DNA from: Tessaracoccus sp.
Lineage (GTDB): Bacteria; Actinomycetota; Actinomycetes; Propionibacteriales; Propionibacteriaceae
Direction of reading: 5' to 3'
DNA length: 64,000 bases
NCBI RefSeq assembly: GCF_016714275.1
Contig: NZ_JADJNP010000001.1
Span: 1,488,001 to 1,552,000, forward strand
Made by a program: the position numbers and the translations under genes. Positions 43,116-52,172 of this stretch are shown here, piece after piece. Position 1 is the first letter of the stretch; every line of letters begins with the position of its first letter. Under the pieces are notes generated by a model. That model did no database searches and was not told where the DNA came from. It worked only from the letters and a program-made list of their open reading frames with translations.

Positions 43116-43228
43116 GGGACTGGGTGGCCGAGCCAGCCGGATCTACTCATCGACCGGGAACAACATATGTTACGAAACGTCACACTTTGCATGTCGATGA
43201 CCAGGTGCCTAGGGCAGACTGATCAAGC

Positions 43229-43708
43229 GTGGGACATACCGTGATTCAGATTCCCGTACCTGCGCTTGAACTGATCGCTCAGCAGGGTGTGCGGACACCC
43301 GTGTGTCCCCACATCACGTTGCTCGGACCCTTCGTCGATCAGCACGAGGTCGACAAAGATCTCGTGAACACCATTAGCGAGGTTCTCGCGCCGGTTCGGG
43401 CCTTCGATTTCCAGCTTTCCGACGTAGCGCACTTCGCTGAACGGCTGATCTACTTGGCACCCACCCCTGCAGAGCCGTTCATTCGGCTCACGGAGATGTT
43501 CAGCGAGGTCTTCCCGCTGTGGCCGCCATACGGCGGCGCGTTCGACGCGGTTGTCCCTCATCTATCCATCGGAGAAGACCTTCCAGAGACCGAGTTGGCG
43601 GCGCTCCGCGAGCTACTTCCGATCAGGACAACAGCAAACGAGGTGACGCTGACGTGGTGGTCCGAAGCTGCCGCAGAGGTACTCGCGCGCTTTCCGCTAA
43701 GTCCGTAG
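43229..43708 (+). CDS. 2H phosphoesterase (2'-5' RNA ligase-like)
   Basis: A 159-residue protein with two H-x-T/S motifs, HITL near residue 28 and HLSI near residue 111, the pair that defines the 2H superfamily. Such enzymes ligate or hydrolyse 2',5' or cyclic phosphodiesters in RNA and nucleotides. The chosen start is GTG at 43229; GTG 43241 is an alternative. It is divergent from the HIT gene and converges on the ABC exporter. The substrate is not known. Confidence 0.85.
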   Translation: MGHTVIQIPVPALELIAQQGVRTPVCPHITLLGPFVDQHEVDKDLVNTISEVLAPVRAFDFQLSDVAHFAERLIYLAPTPAEPFIRLTEMFSEVFPLWPPYGGAFDAVVPHLSIGEDLPETELAALRELLPIRTTANEVTLTWWSEAAAEVLARFPLSP

Positions 43709-43730
43709 TACAACAGGCGACAAAGCACTG

Positions 43731-45497
43731 TCAGGAGCCGAGGTAGGCGATCCGCTGAAGGTCAAACATCTCGCGGTAGCGGCCGTTCAGGGCCATGAGT
43801 TCCGCATGGCTCCCTTGCTCGATGATCTGTCCTTCGTCCACGACGAGGATCCGATCGGCGAGGTACGCAGCGGAGTACCGGTGCGAGATCATCACCGAGA
43901 TCGCGCCGCGGGCGGCCGCGGCCTCGCGCGCGGCGGCGGCGAAGGACTGGAAGAGCTCGAACTCAGCGTGAGCGTCCAGGGCGGAGGTCGGCTCGTCGAG
44001 CACCAGGAGCAGGGGGGCCTCGCGCATCCTTGAGCGTGCCAGGGCAATCAACTGCCACTGCCCGTGCGAGAGGTCCGTGCCCTGGCGTGGGGCAAGCGAT
44101 GTGTCGATTCCGTCAGGGAGACTCGCGACGAAGTCGCCGGCGTTGCCGACGACGATCGCCGCCTGAATAGCGTCCCGGTCGTCGATCCTGGCCGGCTCTC
44201 CGATGCCCACGGCCTCGCGCACCGTGAAACGCGGCTTCATGAAGTCCTGGAAGGCTTCAGATGTCCGCTGACGCCAGGCCGCCGGATCCACCTCGCCCCC
44301 GTCGACGAGGAACCGGCCACGGGTGGGCTCGAGCAGACCGAGAAGGAGGTTCGCCAGCGTCGTCTTCCCCGCCCCGTTCTCGCCGACGATGGCGATCAGC
44401 GAGCCGCGCTCCAGGCGCATGTCGACGTCGGCCAGCACGGGCGCATCCGATCGTGCATAGGCGAACTCCACGCCGTCGAGGCTGATGCCCTCGCGAAGCT
44501 CGCGCCGAGCCGCTGCCGGGGGCCGACGCTCTCCGACCCGCCCACGCAGCCGGACGAGCGCCTGCATCGCCGACCAGAGCGGGGCGACGGACTTGACGGT
44601 CTCCAAGGTGCCCGCCAACTGACCGCGCAACGCGATGGACAGCGTGATCACCAGGACCAGGTCTCCGACGGTGTGCTCGCCCGTCGGCACCCCGTCAGCG
44701 ACGGTCAAGAGGCCGATGACGAGCGTGACTCCCAGCACGATCCAGCTCGCGCCCACCCAGGACAGCGCCCTGAGCTGGGTCCTGAAGCGCCGTGCGGCGA
44801 TGTCGACCCGGAGCGCGGCGGCTGCGGAACTGAGCGAGGGGCCGCAGTCGTAGGACCGGATCTCCTCGACCCCGCGGGGCTCGACGCAGATCTCGTGGAG
44901 ATAGCGCTCGTTGCGCTCGAGAAGCGTCAGCAGCTCGATCTCGCGGATCTCCTTCCGGGAGGCGAGCAGGGAGACGGCGAGCGAGGCCAGCGCGCCGAGG
45001 ACGATGACGCTGAGCCGCCAGTCCACCGAGATCAGCAACGCGACCGACAGCCCGAGGCCGATCAGCGTCCTGGTCGCCGACAGCACGACCCACGGCAGAT
45101 CGATCGGAACGTGCGGGGTCTTGCGCAGGCGCTCGACGTCGTCGAGGAAGGCCGGGTCGGTGATCGACTCGAACTCCGCTCGACCGTCGATCAGGGCCAG
45201 CGTCCGGGCCCGCAACTCCGGAACCGTGCGGTCGTTCACGATCGACCAGAGGTTCACTCCGAGCCGCTGCAGGACGAGCCATGTCGTGAAGACAAGACCG
45301 GCCAGGAGAGCGAGGACCACGATCCGCCCCAGGCTTGCCTGACCGACGCTATCGACGAGTGCTCGCTGAACCGCCGCAGACGCGGCCGTCGACACGGCGG
45401 TCAGCAGCGAGAGGAAGGTGGCGAGCACCATTGCGACGGGCGCATATCCCCACGCCAGACGAAGTGCTCGGCGCATTTCGTCCAGCGCCGCCCTCAT
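43731..45497 (-). CDS. ABC exporter half-transporter (membrane plus ATPase)
   Basis: A 588-residue exporter subunit. About six membrane helices occupy the first 310 residues. The C-terminal ATPase has Walker A GENGAGKTT, signature LSHGQ (Gly to His) and Walker B LLVLDEPTSALD. The ATG overlaps the stop of the partner gene at 45494 (ATGA). Such heterodimers export peptides, lipids or drugs; no RiPP or peptide precursor is visible nearby. Both halves retain the catalytic Glu. Confidence 0.92.
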   Translation of the reverse strand: MRAALDEMRRALRLAWGYAPVAMVLATFLSLLTAVSTAASAAVQRALVDSVGQASLGRIVVLALLAGLVFTTWLVLQRLGVNLWSIVNDRTVPELRARTLALIDGRAEFESITDPAFLDDVERLRKTPHVPIDLPWVVLSATRTLIGLGLSVALLISVDWRLSVIVLGALASLAVSLLASRKEIREIELLTLLERNERYLHEICVEPRGVEEIRSYDCGPSLSSAAAALRVDIAARRFRTQLRALSWVGASWIVLGVTLVIGLLTVADGVPTGEHTVGDLVLVITLSIALRGQLAGTLETVKSVAPLWSAMQALVRLRGRVGERRPPAAARRELREGISLDGVEFAYARSDAPVLADVDMRLERGSLIAIVGENGAGKTTLANLLLGLLEPTRGRFLVDGGEVDPAAWRQRTSEAFQDFMKPRFTVREAVGIGEPARIDDRDAIQAAIVVGNAGDFVASLPDGIDTSLAPRQGTDLSHGQWQLIALARSRMREAPLLLVLDEPTSALDAHAEFELFQSFAAAAREAAAARGAISVMISHRYSAAYLADRILVVDEGQIIEQGSHAELMALNGRYREMFDLQRIAYLGS

Positions 45498-47320
45498 GCG
45501 ATCTCCCGGAATCTGTCTGCCTGCGCCCGGAACATCGCGGCATAAGCCCCGTCGTGCTGGAGGAGTTCGTCATGGGTGCCGATCTCGGAGATCCGCCCTT
45601 CTTCGAGCAAGGCGATGCGATCGGCGCGTCGGACCGTCGATAGGCGATGCGTGATCAGCACGACCGTCACGCCTGCGAGCTCGGCCATCACCGTGTTGTA
45701 GAAGTCCGTCTCGCCACGAACATCTAGCTGAGAGGTGGGCTCGTCGAGAATGAGCACGCGTTTGCCGCGCCGAGCCGCCAGGATCGCCCGCGCAAGGGTC
45801 AGCCGCTGCCACTGGCCACCGGAGAGGTCCGTGGCGGCCTCGTTCGTGTTCCACAGCGGCGTGGCCAACGTGATTCCCCGCCGCTTGAACAGCTCCCCCA
45901 GCCCGGCGATCTCGAGCGCTCTCCACACTTCCTCGTCTGTCGCCGACGCCCCCAGCGTCACGTTCATCCTGATGTCCAGCGGAAGGCGTAGGGCCTCCTG
46001 GTTCATGATCGCGACGCCCGACGCCAGGCGGCTGCCCTCGGCGCTGTGGATCGGGTGCCCGTCGAAGGAGATGCTGCCGGAGGCCGGCTCGTAGAGCCCG
46101 CCGAGCAGCTTCGTGAGGGTGGACTTGCCCGCGCCGTTGCGCCCCACGAGGGCGAGGCGCTCGCCGGGACGAATGTCGAGGGAGACCGAGTCCAGGACCC
46201 CTCGCCCGGGGTATCCGAAGGCAAGCTGGTCGAGGATGATCCGGGGCGCCATGCCGAGGGCGGGAGCGCCCGCCGCCACCCGGCGCCGGTGCGGTCCGCG
46301 CTCCTGGTCACGCTCGTGCGCGGCGGCCAACGCCTCTATCCGCCCATGGGCACGCATCGACGCGAGCCCGTAGTCGATGTCCCAGGCCTCCCAGCCCATG
46401 AACGACATGCTCATGGTTCCTGTGACGGCGATCATGGCGACCGCCAGGTCGGAGGAGGAGAGGCGCCCAGAGAGACCGTCTATGCCCAGCCAGAGGAACG
46501 CGATCACCGCGATCGCGAACGCGATGCACCCCGTGATCCATTGCTCACGGACGATCTTGACGAGCGCCCGGATGCTCGCCGCGCTGGCGGAGGTAGCCTT
46601 CATGCGGAACTGGTCCGTCAGCCACGAACCGAACGCGAACACGGCGAACTCGCGTGCATGCCTGGGTTCGGCAAACGACTTCCAGATCTCGTCGGCCTCC
46701 CGCGCGACATCGGCGTGGGCGTCGACGATGCGGAGGAACGGCACCCACTCGGCGCGGATGATCGCCCGGATCGCGAACGCCCCGACGACGGCGATCACAG
46801 CCACCGGGACGTTGTAGGCCGCGATGACCGCGCCAAGCGCCAGCGCGGAGGCGACGCGAAAGGTGAGCCACAGCTGGCCGACCGCTGCGGCGCCCGCTGT
46901 TCGGCTTCGCCAGTCCAGCGCACCCGGGTCGCACGCGCGTGAGGCATCGGACTGGAAGTCCGCGCTCTCCACGGTCGCGAACGACAGCACCTCGCTCGCC
47001 AGGTGCCGCACCCGCGACCGGATGTGGCCGTCGATCGACGAGGCGACCCACGTCGACAACGGAGTGATGAACGCGAGCGCCTGCTGCAGGAGCACGATGG
47101 AGACCGCGACTCCGACGCCGGCCCACACCGCCTGACCGACGTCGCCCTCTCGCCTCAGCTGCTCGGCCAGCCGGCCCGTCAGAAGGGACGTCGCCACCGG
47201 CGCGAACGCCGTCACCATGCCCAGCGCGCCATACAGTAGGAGAGGAGGCCGCGCCGCGAGGAGGACAAGCCGGAGGAGCCGCCGCCGCTCCGCCACCATG
47301 TCCCGCACCCGAGCAAGCAC
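45494..47320 (-). CDS. ABC exporter half-transporter, partner of the downstream gene
   Basis: A 608-residue fused membrane/ATPase subunit. Walker A is GRNGAGKST, signature LSGGQWQRLTLARAI and Walker B VLILDEPTSQLD. A GTG start at 47320 follows GAGGAGG by 6 bases. It is the first gene of the pair. A perfect palindrome, CTAACGCGCGTTAG, lies 34 bases upstream of the start and is a candidate operator. The substrate is unassigned. Confidence 0.92.
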   Translation of the reverse strand: MLARVRDMVAERRRLLRLVLLAARPPLLLYGALGMVTAFAPVATSLLTGRLAEQLRREGDVGQAVWAGVGVAVSIVLLQQALAFITPLSTWVASSIDGHIRSRVRHLASEVLSFATVESADFQSDASRACDPGALDWRSRTAGAAAVGQLWLTFRVASALALGAVIAAYNVPVAVIAVVGAFAIRAIIRAEWVPFLRIVDAHADVAREADEIWKSFAEPRHAREFAVFAFGSWLTDQFRMKATSASAASIRALVKIVREQWITGCIAFAIAVIAFLWLGIDGLSGRLSSSDLAVAMIAVTGTMSMSFMGWEAWDIDYGLASMRAHGRIEALAAAHERDQERGPHRRRVAAGAPALGMAPRIILDQLAFGYPGRGVLDSVSLDIRPGERLALVGRNGAGKSTLTKLLGGLYEPASGSISFDGHPIHSAEGSRLASGVAIMNQEALRLPLDIRMNVTLGASATDEEVWRALEIAGLGELFKRRGITLATPLWNTNEAATDLSGGQWQRLTLARAILAARRGKRVLILDEPTSQLDVRGETDFYNTVMAELAGVTVVLITHRLSTVRRADRIALLEEGRISEIGTHDELLQHDGAYAAMFRAQADRFREIA

Positions 47321-47353
47321 CGCACACCTCCTCGCGAACGGCCGGTTCGACGA

Positions 47354-47367
47354 CTAACGCGCGTTAG
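47354..47367. promoter_or_regulatory. Perfect palindrome CTAACGCGCGTTAG upstream of the ABC exporter
   Basis: A 14-bp perfect dyad between a possible -10 (TAGAGT on the minus strand) and the ribosome-binding site of the exporter operon. Its form resembles TetR-family operators. No regulator gene is adjacent. Confidence 0.5.
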
Positions 47368-47446
47368 CCATCTGGGTCGCACACTCTACGGCACGCCGAT
47401 ACAACTCCCACCAAAGCTCCATGATCAGCCTTGCGCGGGTCCCCAC

Positions 47447-48073
47447 CTAAGTAGAGGGATCCTCCGGAAGGCCGCGGGCGTGGAGGGCCTCGCCTGTGCG
47501 TTCCGCGTAGGCGACCGCGCCGACGACCGCGGGCGTCAGGAGCAGCGCGGGGTTGCGGTCCTTGCCCCGGGCGCGGGCGGCGTCGCGGGCGTCCTGGACG
47601 GCGCCCGCGAGGAACGGGATCGAACGGATCATCAACGCCACGGTCAGCGTCACCGCCTGCGGGTTCACCCGAATCCAGCGGAGAGGCGACAGCGCGCGGG
47701 TCAAAGCGTCCATCAGGTCCGGGGTCGACGTCGTCAGCGTCAGCATCCGCGCCGCCAGCACCGCGGCGAGCAGGTTGCCCGGAACGACGACGGCCTGTTC
47801 AGGCCGCAGCGAGATCAGCTGGTAGATCACGAGCACGGCGAGCAGAATCCACAGGTACCAGCCGATGGCGAAGATCCGGCGCAGGGGAACAGCGGAGGTC
47901 AGCAGCAGCGCCGTCAGGGCCGCGACCGCGAAGAGGGTCGCCCACCACGACCCGACGAGGATCGGCGCGATGGCCAGCGTCAGCATCAGCAGGTACTTCG
48001 CCCCGATGGGGAGCCGGAACAGCCACCCGTCGCCGGGCTCGAAGACGCCGAGCAGGCTGGTGTGCGCGTTCAT
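47447..48073 (-). CDS. bioN: ECF transporter T component (BioN)
   Basis: A 208-residue membrane protein of the energy-coupling-factor T family. It has several membrane segments and the two Ala-Arg-Gly motifs of the coupling helices, ARARGK near residue 170 and HARGLPED near the end. Together with the A subunit it forms the energising module of the biotin importer. The start overlaps the A-subunit stop (ATGA). Order bioY-bioM-bioN matches known actinobacterial biotin loci. Confidence 0.9.
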   Translation of the reverse strand: MNAHTSLLGVFEPGDGWLFRLPIGAKYLLMLTLAIAPILVGSWWATLFAVAALTALLLTSAVPLRRIFAIGWYLWILLAVLVIYQLISLRPEQAVVVPGNLLAAVLAARMLTLTTSTPDLMDALTRALSPLRWIRVNPQAVTLTVALMIRSIPFLAGAVQDARDAARARGKDRNPALLLTPAVVGAVAYAERTGEALHARGLPEDPST

Positions 48074-48768
48074 CGGGCCATCGCCCCGACATACGCGTCG
48101 ATCGCCTCTGCGGGCACGCCGTCGGCGAGGACGCGACCGTCGTCGATGACGACGACGCGGTCGGCGTCGGCGGCGAACTCGAGGTCGTGCGTGGAGTAGA
48201 TGACCTGCTGTTCCAGCCCGGCCAGTGTGCGGCGCAGCGCCTGCCTGTTGCGGAGGTCCAGCAGCGTCGTCGGCTCATCGGCGACGATCACGCGAGGCTC
48301 GACCGCGAGCACGCTGGTGAGCGCGACGAGCTGGCGCTCTCCCCCGCTCAGGTCGTAGATGCTCTGGTGCGCCACGTGACCGACACCGCGCTCCTCCAGC
48401 AGGCCCAACGCCCGGAGCGTGCGCTCCTTCTTGTCCCGGATCCGGCCTTGCAGGCTGAGCGCGACGTCCTCCACGGGCGTCGACATCAGCAGCTGCGCAA
48501 GCGGATCCGTGAAGACGAAGCCGACCCGCTGACGCAGTCGCTTCGCGTCGGCAACGCTGTCCAGCCCGTCGACACGAACGCTGCCCGACGTCGGGGTACG
48601 CAGCCCGTTGAGGAGGCGGAGCAGGGTCGACTTCCCGGAACCGTTGGCCCCGACGACGGCGATCCGGTGCTCCGGCAACGTCAGCGAGATGTCGTCGAGC
48701 AGCACGCGATCGGCCTCACCCTGGCGCCAAGCCGGGATCACGACACTGACCGCGCGCAGCTCGATCAT
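48070..48768 (-). CDS. bioM: ECF transporter ATPase (BioM)
   Basis: A 232-residue ATPase. Walker A is GANGSGKST, signature YDLSGGERQLVALTSVL and Walker B VIVADEPTTLLD. The ATG at 48768 (MIELRAVSVV) overlaps the bioY stop (ATGA). Only one ATPase gene is present, so the module probably uses a homodimer, as in BioMNY systems. It energises biotin uptake by BioY. Confidence 0.91.
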   Translation of the reverse strand: MIELRAVSVVIPAWRQGEADRVLLDDISLTLPEHRIAVVGANGSGKSTLLRLLNGLRTPTSGSVRVDGLDSVADAKRLRQRVGFVFTDPLAQLLMSTPVEDVALSLQGRIRDKKERTLRALGLLEERGVGHVAHQSIYDLSGGERQLVALTSVLAVEPRVIVADEPTTLLDLRNRQALRRTLAGLEQQVIYSTHDLEFAADADRVVVIDDGRVLADGVPAEAIDAYVGAMAR

Positions 48769-49361
48769 CGGGCGAGAAGCCTCGGGAAGGCCTTGTGCAC
48801 GGCGAGGGAGAGGACCGCGGCGATGGCGTACTTGATCATGTCGGGGACCCAGAACGCGAGGTCGGTGAGGAACGCCGTGCCAACCGGCATGCCCGCGGCG
48901 CGCGCCATGCCGAGCGCGCCCAGCGGCCAGACGATGACGACGCGGCTCACCGCACACGCGAGGAAGAACCACAGCACGGTGGACGCCGAAAGCCCGCGCC
49001 GGACGACGTTCTGCGCCAGGTACCCGATGAGGGCGGCGGAGAGGACGAAGCCCACGAGGTACCCGCCCGTCGGGCCGAACAGCACCCCGATGCCGGCCTT
49101 GCCACCGGCGAAGACGGGAAGCCCCGCGAGCCCGACAAGGACGTACAAACCGACGGCTGCGGCGCCGCGCCACCAGCCGAGGCAGAGTCCCGCCAGCGCC
49201 ACGCCGGTGAGCTGGAGCGTGATCGGGACGGGGACGATGCCGATGGGGATCGCGGGCGTCAGCGACAGCGCGGCCAACAGGGCGGCGAAGACGGCGATGT
49301 AGGCGAGATCGGCGGGCGTGGCCGCACGCCGTGCGGCGGGGGCGTCAACGTGGCTGGTCAT
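48765..49361 (-). CDS. bioY: Biotin transporter substrate-binding subunit BioY
   Basis: A 198-residue S component with six membrane segments that binds biotin. The family segments are VPVPITLQLTGVALAGLCLG and LFGPTGGYLVGFVLSA. GGAGG precedes the ATG. It heads the bioY-bioM-bioN operon. A GTTGAAC-N3-GTTCAAC dyad is located 41 bases upstream and overlaps the probable -35, consistent with biotin-dependent control. Confidence 0.94.
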   Translation of the reverse strand: MTSHVDAPAARRAATPADLAYIAVFAALLAALSLTPAIPIGIVPVPITLQLTGVALAGLCLGWWRGAAAVGLYVLVGLAGLPVFAGGKAGIGVLFGPTGGYLVGFVLSAALIGYLAQNVVRRGLSASTVLWFFLACAVSRVVIVWPLGALGMARAAGMPVGTAFLTDLAFWVPDMIKYAIAAVLSLAVHKAFPRLLAR

Positions 49362-49401
49362 GGCAGTCCTCCAAGGTCGATGACATCATCTAACACCAGA
49401 A

Positions 49402-49418
49402 GTTGAACAGTGTTCAAC
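49402..49418. promoter_or_regulatory. BioQ-like operator upstream of bioY
   Basis: GTTGAAC-AGT-GTTCAAC is a perfect dyad containing TGAAC-N3-GTT, the core of the known actinobacterial BioQ site (TGAAC-N3-GTTAC). On the bioY strand TTGAAC can act as -35 with TTAGAT 18 bases downstream, so a bound repressor would block transcription. Confidence 0.65.
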
Positions 49419-49471
49419 ACGCCCCCGCAAAGCGCGCCGCCCGCTGTCGCCGCAGAGGTAGGACTCGAAAC

Positions 49472-50050
49472 TCACTGCCCCAACTCATCGATGACGTCGG
49501 TAGTCAACGCTAGCCGCTCCTCCCCGCCGTCCCATCTGAGCCACAGCTCAAAGTTCCGTCCGATGTGGACGATGTCGGCGTACTCGAGGCCAGCATCACC
49601 CATCGAGCCCTCATCGCTCAATAGTCGTCGGACCTCCGCACTTGCTCCCTTTGCCTCGCTGCCTTTCGTCGGAGCGTCTGCGGGAACCATGTCGAACTTC
49701 GGCAACGGCAGAAGCGGTCTCCCCGCCGCGAGGTAGGGATCCAGCTGTGGGTCCGGGAGCAGAGTGATGTAGAAGCCGTCGAAGCCGCGGTCGGCTTTGG
49801 TGTCAACCTCGAGACGGTAGACGAGCTCCTTCGTCCCCTCCTCACTGACAAGCCTCGCCGGATAGACGGTGATGTCGAACCAGTCGCTGGCTTCGTGGTA
49901 GACAACGCCACCCGTCCATGCATCGGGATCGAGCGAAACGACGGCGGGAGGCGGGTCGTCGTCCTCCAGGTAGGGATCCGCCGGACTGCATGCCGCCACC
50001 AGCGCTACCAGCACCACCCAGATGACGGCGGAGCCACGGAGCTTCTTCAT
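49472..50050 (-). CDS. Putative lipoprotein of unknown function
   Basis: A 192-residue protein. The signal KKLRGSAVIWVVLVALVAAC ends in a lipobox V-A-A-C with Cys21, so a surface lipoprotein is expected. The mature part is acidic and proline-rich at its start (PPPAVVSLDPD) and contains DWFDITVYPARL and LWLRWDGGEERL. I recognise no domain. It lies between bioY and uvrC on the same strand, with no obvious functional link. Confidence 0.75.
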   Translation of the reverse strand: MKKLRGSAVIWVVLVALVAACSPADPYLEDDDPPPAVVSLDPDAWTGGVVYHEASDWFDITVYPARLVSEEGTKELVYRLEVDTKADRGFDGFYITLLPDPQLDPYLAAGRPLLPLPKFDMVPADAPTKGSEAKGASAEVRRLLSDEGSMGDAGLEYADIVHIGRNFELWLRWDGGEERLALTTDVIDELGQ

Positions 50051-50149
50051 TTCATCTCCCAGCGCGCGACGGGCACTGATACGCCCAGGAGACCATGGTC
50101 CCACCATGACGGATGTGTCTTTCGCGCGGGCGCACCTAGGGAAAGACGT

Positions 50150-52069
50150 CTAGAGCTCCGTGACCTCGCCGGTGGTGAGGTTGATCGCCTCGCCGCCGGT
50201 GCCCGCGAGCGCAGCCTTGACCGCCGCCGCGAGCGTCGGGCCGAAGCCCGGCACCTCCGCGATCTCCTCGACCGTGGCCTGACGCAGCTTCCGCAGCGAC
50301 CCGAAGTAGGTCAGCAGCGCCTTGCGCCGCAGTTCGCCGAGCCCGGGGACGTCGTCCAGCACGGACTCCACCAGGTTCTTCGCCCGCCGCGAGCGGTGGT
50401 GCGTGATCGCGAAACGGTGGGCCTCGTCGCGCAGCCGCTGCAGCAGGTACAACCCCTCGGACGCGCGCGGGAGGATGAGCGGGTACTCCTCCCCCGGCAG
50501 CCACACCTCCTCCAGTCGCTTGGCCAGCCCGCACAAGGCAATCTCGTCCTCCAGGCCAAAGCGCCGGAGCACCTCGGCCGCGGCGTTGACCTGCGGTAGG
50601 CCGCCGTCGACGACGACCAGCGCGGGCGGGTACGAGAACCGGGCCGCCTCGCCGGTTGTGGCGTCGACCTTGACCTCGGAGGCCCGGTCGTCGACGAGGC
50701 GACGCAGGCGCCTGCTCAGCACCTCATCCATGGCCGCGACGTCGTTGCTGCCCTCGAAGCTCTTGATCAGGAACCGCCGGTACTGGCTGCGCCGCGGCAT
50801 GCCGTCCTCGAACACCACCATCGACCCGACGACCTCGGTGCCCATGGTGTGCGAGATGTCGTAACACTCGATCCGCAGCGGCGGCTGCGCGAGATCGAGC
50901 GCCTCTGCCACCTCGTCGAGGGCGGTGTTGCGCGTCGTCAGGTCGGTGGCGCGATGGAGGCGGGCCTGGTCGAGGGCCATCTCGGCGTTGCGGACGGCGG
51001 TGTCGAGCAACCGACGCTTCTCCCCCCGTAGCGGCACCCTGATGCTGACGCCGGCCCCGCGCCGCGCGCTGAGGTGAGCCGCCACCGTCGTCTCCGCCTC
51101 CACGGAGGCAAGGATGTGCGGCGGGATCTCCTGGTCCTCGGCGTACAGCTGTTCGAGGAAAGCCTCGAGTAGATCGGTGAGCGAGCGGTCGTCGGCACGG
51201 TCGGCGATCCAGCCGCGCTCGCCGAGGATGCGGCCGTCGACGACGTGGAACACCTGCACGGCGACCTGCTGCCCGTCGTCAGCGAGGCCCACGACGTCGG
51301 CGCGAAGGCCGTCGGTCAGCACGACGGAGTTCTTCTCCTGCACGCTCTTCAGCGCGGTGAGCGAGTCGCGGAGGACGGCGGCGCGCTCGAAGTTCAGGTC
51401 GGCCGACGCCTGATACATCTGGCGCTCGATCCTCCCGATGATCCCGCCAGTGTTGCCGCCCATGAACGAACAGAAGTCCTCCGCGATCTCGCGATGCTCC
51501 TCCTTGGAGACACGCCCTACGCAGGGCGCGGAGCACTTGCCGATGTCGCCCAGCAGGCACGGGCGCCCCGAGGCCTTCGCCCGGTTGAAGACGCCCTGCG
51601 TGCAGCTCCGCATCGGGAAGACCCGCAGGAGCAGGTCGACGGTGTCGCGAATGGCCCACGCCTTGCCGAACGGCCCGAAGTAGCGCACGCCCTTCTTCTT
51701 GGCGCCGCGGCCGACGAATACCCGGGGGAACTCCTCGTTCATGGTGACCGCAAGCCACGGGTAGGACTTGTCGTCGCGGTACTTGACGTTGAACCGCGGG
51801 TCGAACTGCTGGATCCACGTGTACTCGAGCTGCAGCGCCTCGAGTTCGTTGGCGACAACCGTCCACTCGACCTTCGCGGCCGTCCGCACCATGGTCTGGG
51901 TGCGGAAGTGCAGGCCGGCGGGATCGGCGAAGTAGGAGTTGAGCCGCTGCCGCAGACTCTTGGCCTTACCGACGTAGATGACATTTCCGAACGCGTCGAA
52001 GAACCTGTAGACGCCGGGGTCCGTAGGGATGCTCCCCGGCGCGGGGCGATACGTCGCGGGGTCGGCCAT
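50150..52069 (-). CDS. uvrC: Excinuclease ABC subunit UvrC
   Basis: A 639-residue nuclease that cuts both sides of DNA lesions. The N-terminal GIY-YIG domain reads GVYRFFDAFGNVIYVGKA. A Cys-rich region includes GKCSAPCVGR near residue 180, and the C-terminal RNase-H-like domain and helix-hairpin-helix (VPGFGPTLAAAVKAAL) are complete. TATGAT lies 8 bases before the ATG without a ribosome site. It is near uvrA and uvrB, forming a nucleotide-excision repair block. Confidence 0.96.
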   Translation of the reverse strand: MADPATYRPAPGSIPTDPGVYRFFDAFGNVIYVGKAKSLRQRLNSYFADPAGLHFRTQTMVRTAAKVEWTVVANELEALQLEYTWIQQFDPRFNVKYRDDKSYPWLAVTMNEEFPRVFVGRGAKKKGVRYFGPFGKAWAIRDTVDLLLRVFPMRSCTQGVFNRAKASGRPCLLGDIGKCSAPCVGRVSKEEHREIAEDFCSFMGGNTGGIIGRIERQMYQASADLNFERAAVLRDSLTALKSVQEKNSVVLTDGLRADVVGLADDGQQVAVQVFHVVDGRILGERGWIADRADDRSLTDLLEAFLEQLYAEDQEIPPHILASVEAETTVAAHLSARRGAGVSIRVPLRGEKRRLLDTAVRNAEMALDQARLHRATDLTTRNTALDEVAEALDLAQPPLRIECYDISHTMGTEVVGSMVVFEDGMPRRSQYRRFLIKSFEGSNDVAAMDEVLSRRLRRLVDDRASEVKVDATTGEAARFSYPPALVVVDGGLPQVNAAAEVLRRFGLEDEIALCGLAKRLEEVWLPGEEYPLILPRASEGLYLLQRLRDEAHRFAITHHRSRRAKNLVESVLDDVPGLGELRRKALLTYFGSLRKLRQATVEEIAEVPGFGPTLAAAVKAALAGTGGEAINLTTGEVTEL

Positions 52070-52077
52070 GGTCCCCG

Positions 52078-52083
52078 ATCATA
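52078..52083 (-). promoter_or_regulatory. -10 box (TATGAT) for uvrC, leaderless type
   Basis: TATGAT, close to the TATAAT consensus, ends 8 bases before the ATG at 52069. Confidence 0.45.
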
Positions 52084-52160
52084 CGTCGGGTCCGTTCCGA
52101 CAACGGTCCGACGACGCCGCGGCACCCGTATCGGCTCTGGCTGAGCCCCGCGAGCGGGAG

Positions 52161-52166
52161 TAGGCT
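52161..52166 (+). promoter_or_regulatory. Leaderless-type -10 box (TAGGCT) for the 52.2-kb membrane protein
   Basis: TAGGCT ends 6 bases before the ATG at 52173; no ribosome-binding site is present. Confidence 0.45.
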
Positions 52167-52172
52167 CATGGC

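Noticed and set aside
43731..47320. RiPP or bacteriocin export locus
   Set aside because: No precursor peptide, modification enzyme or protease was found around the exporter.
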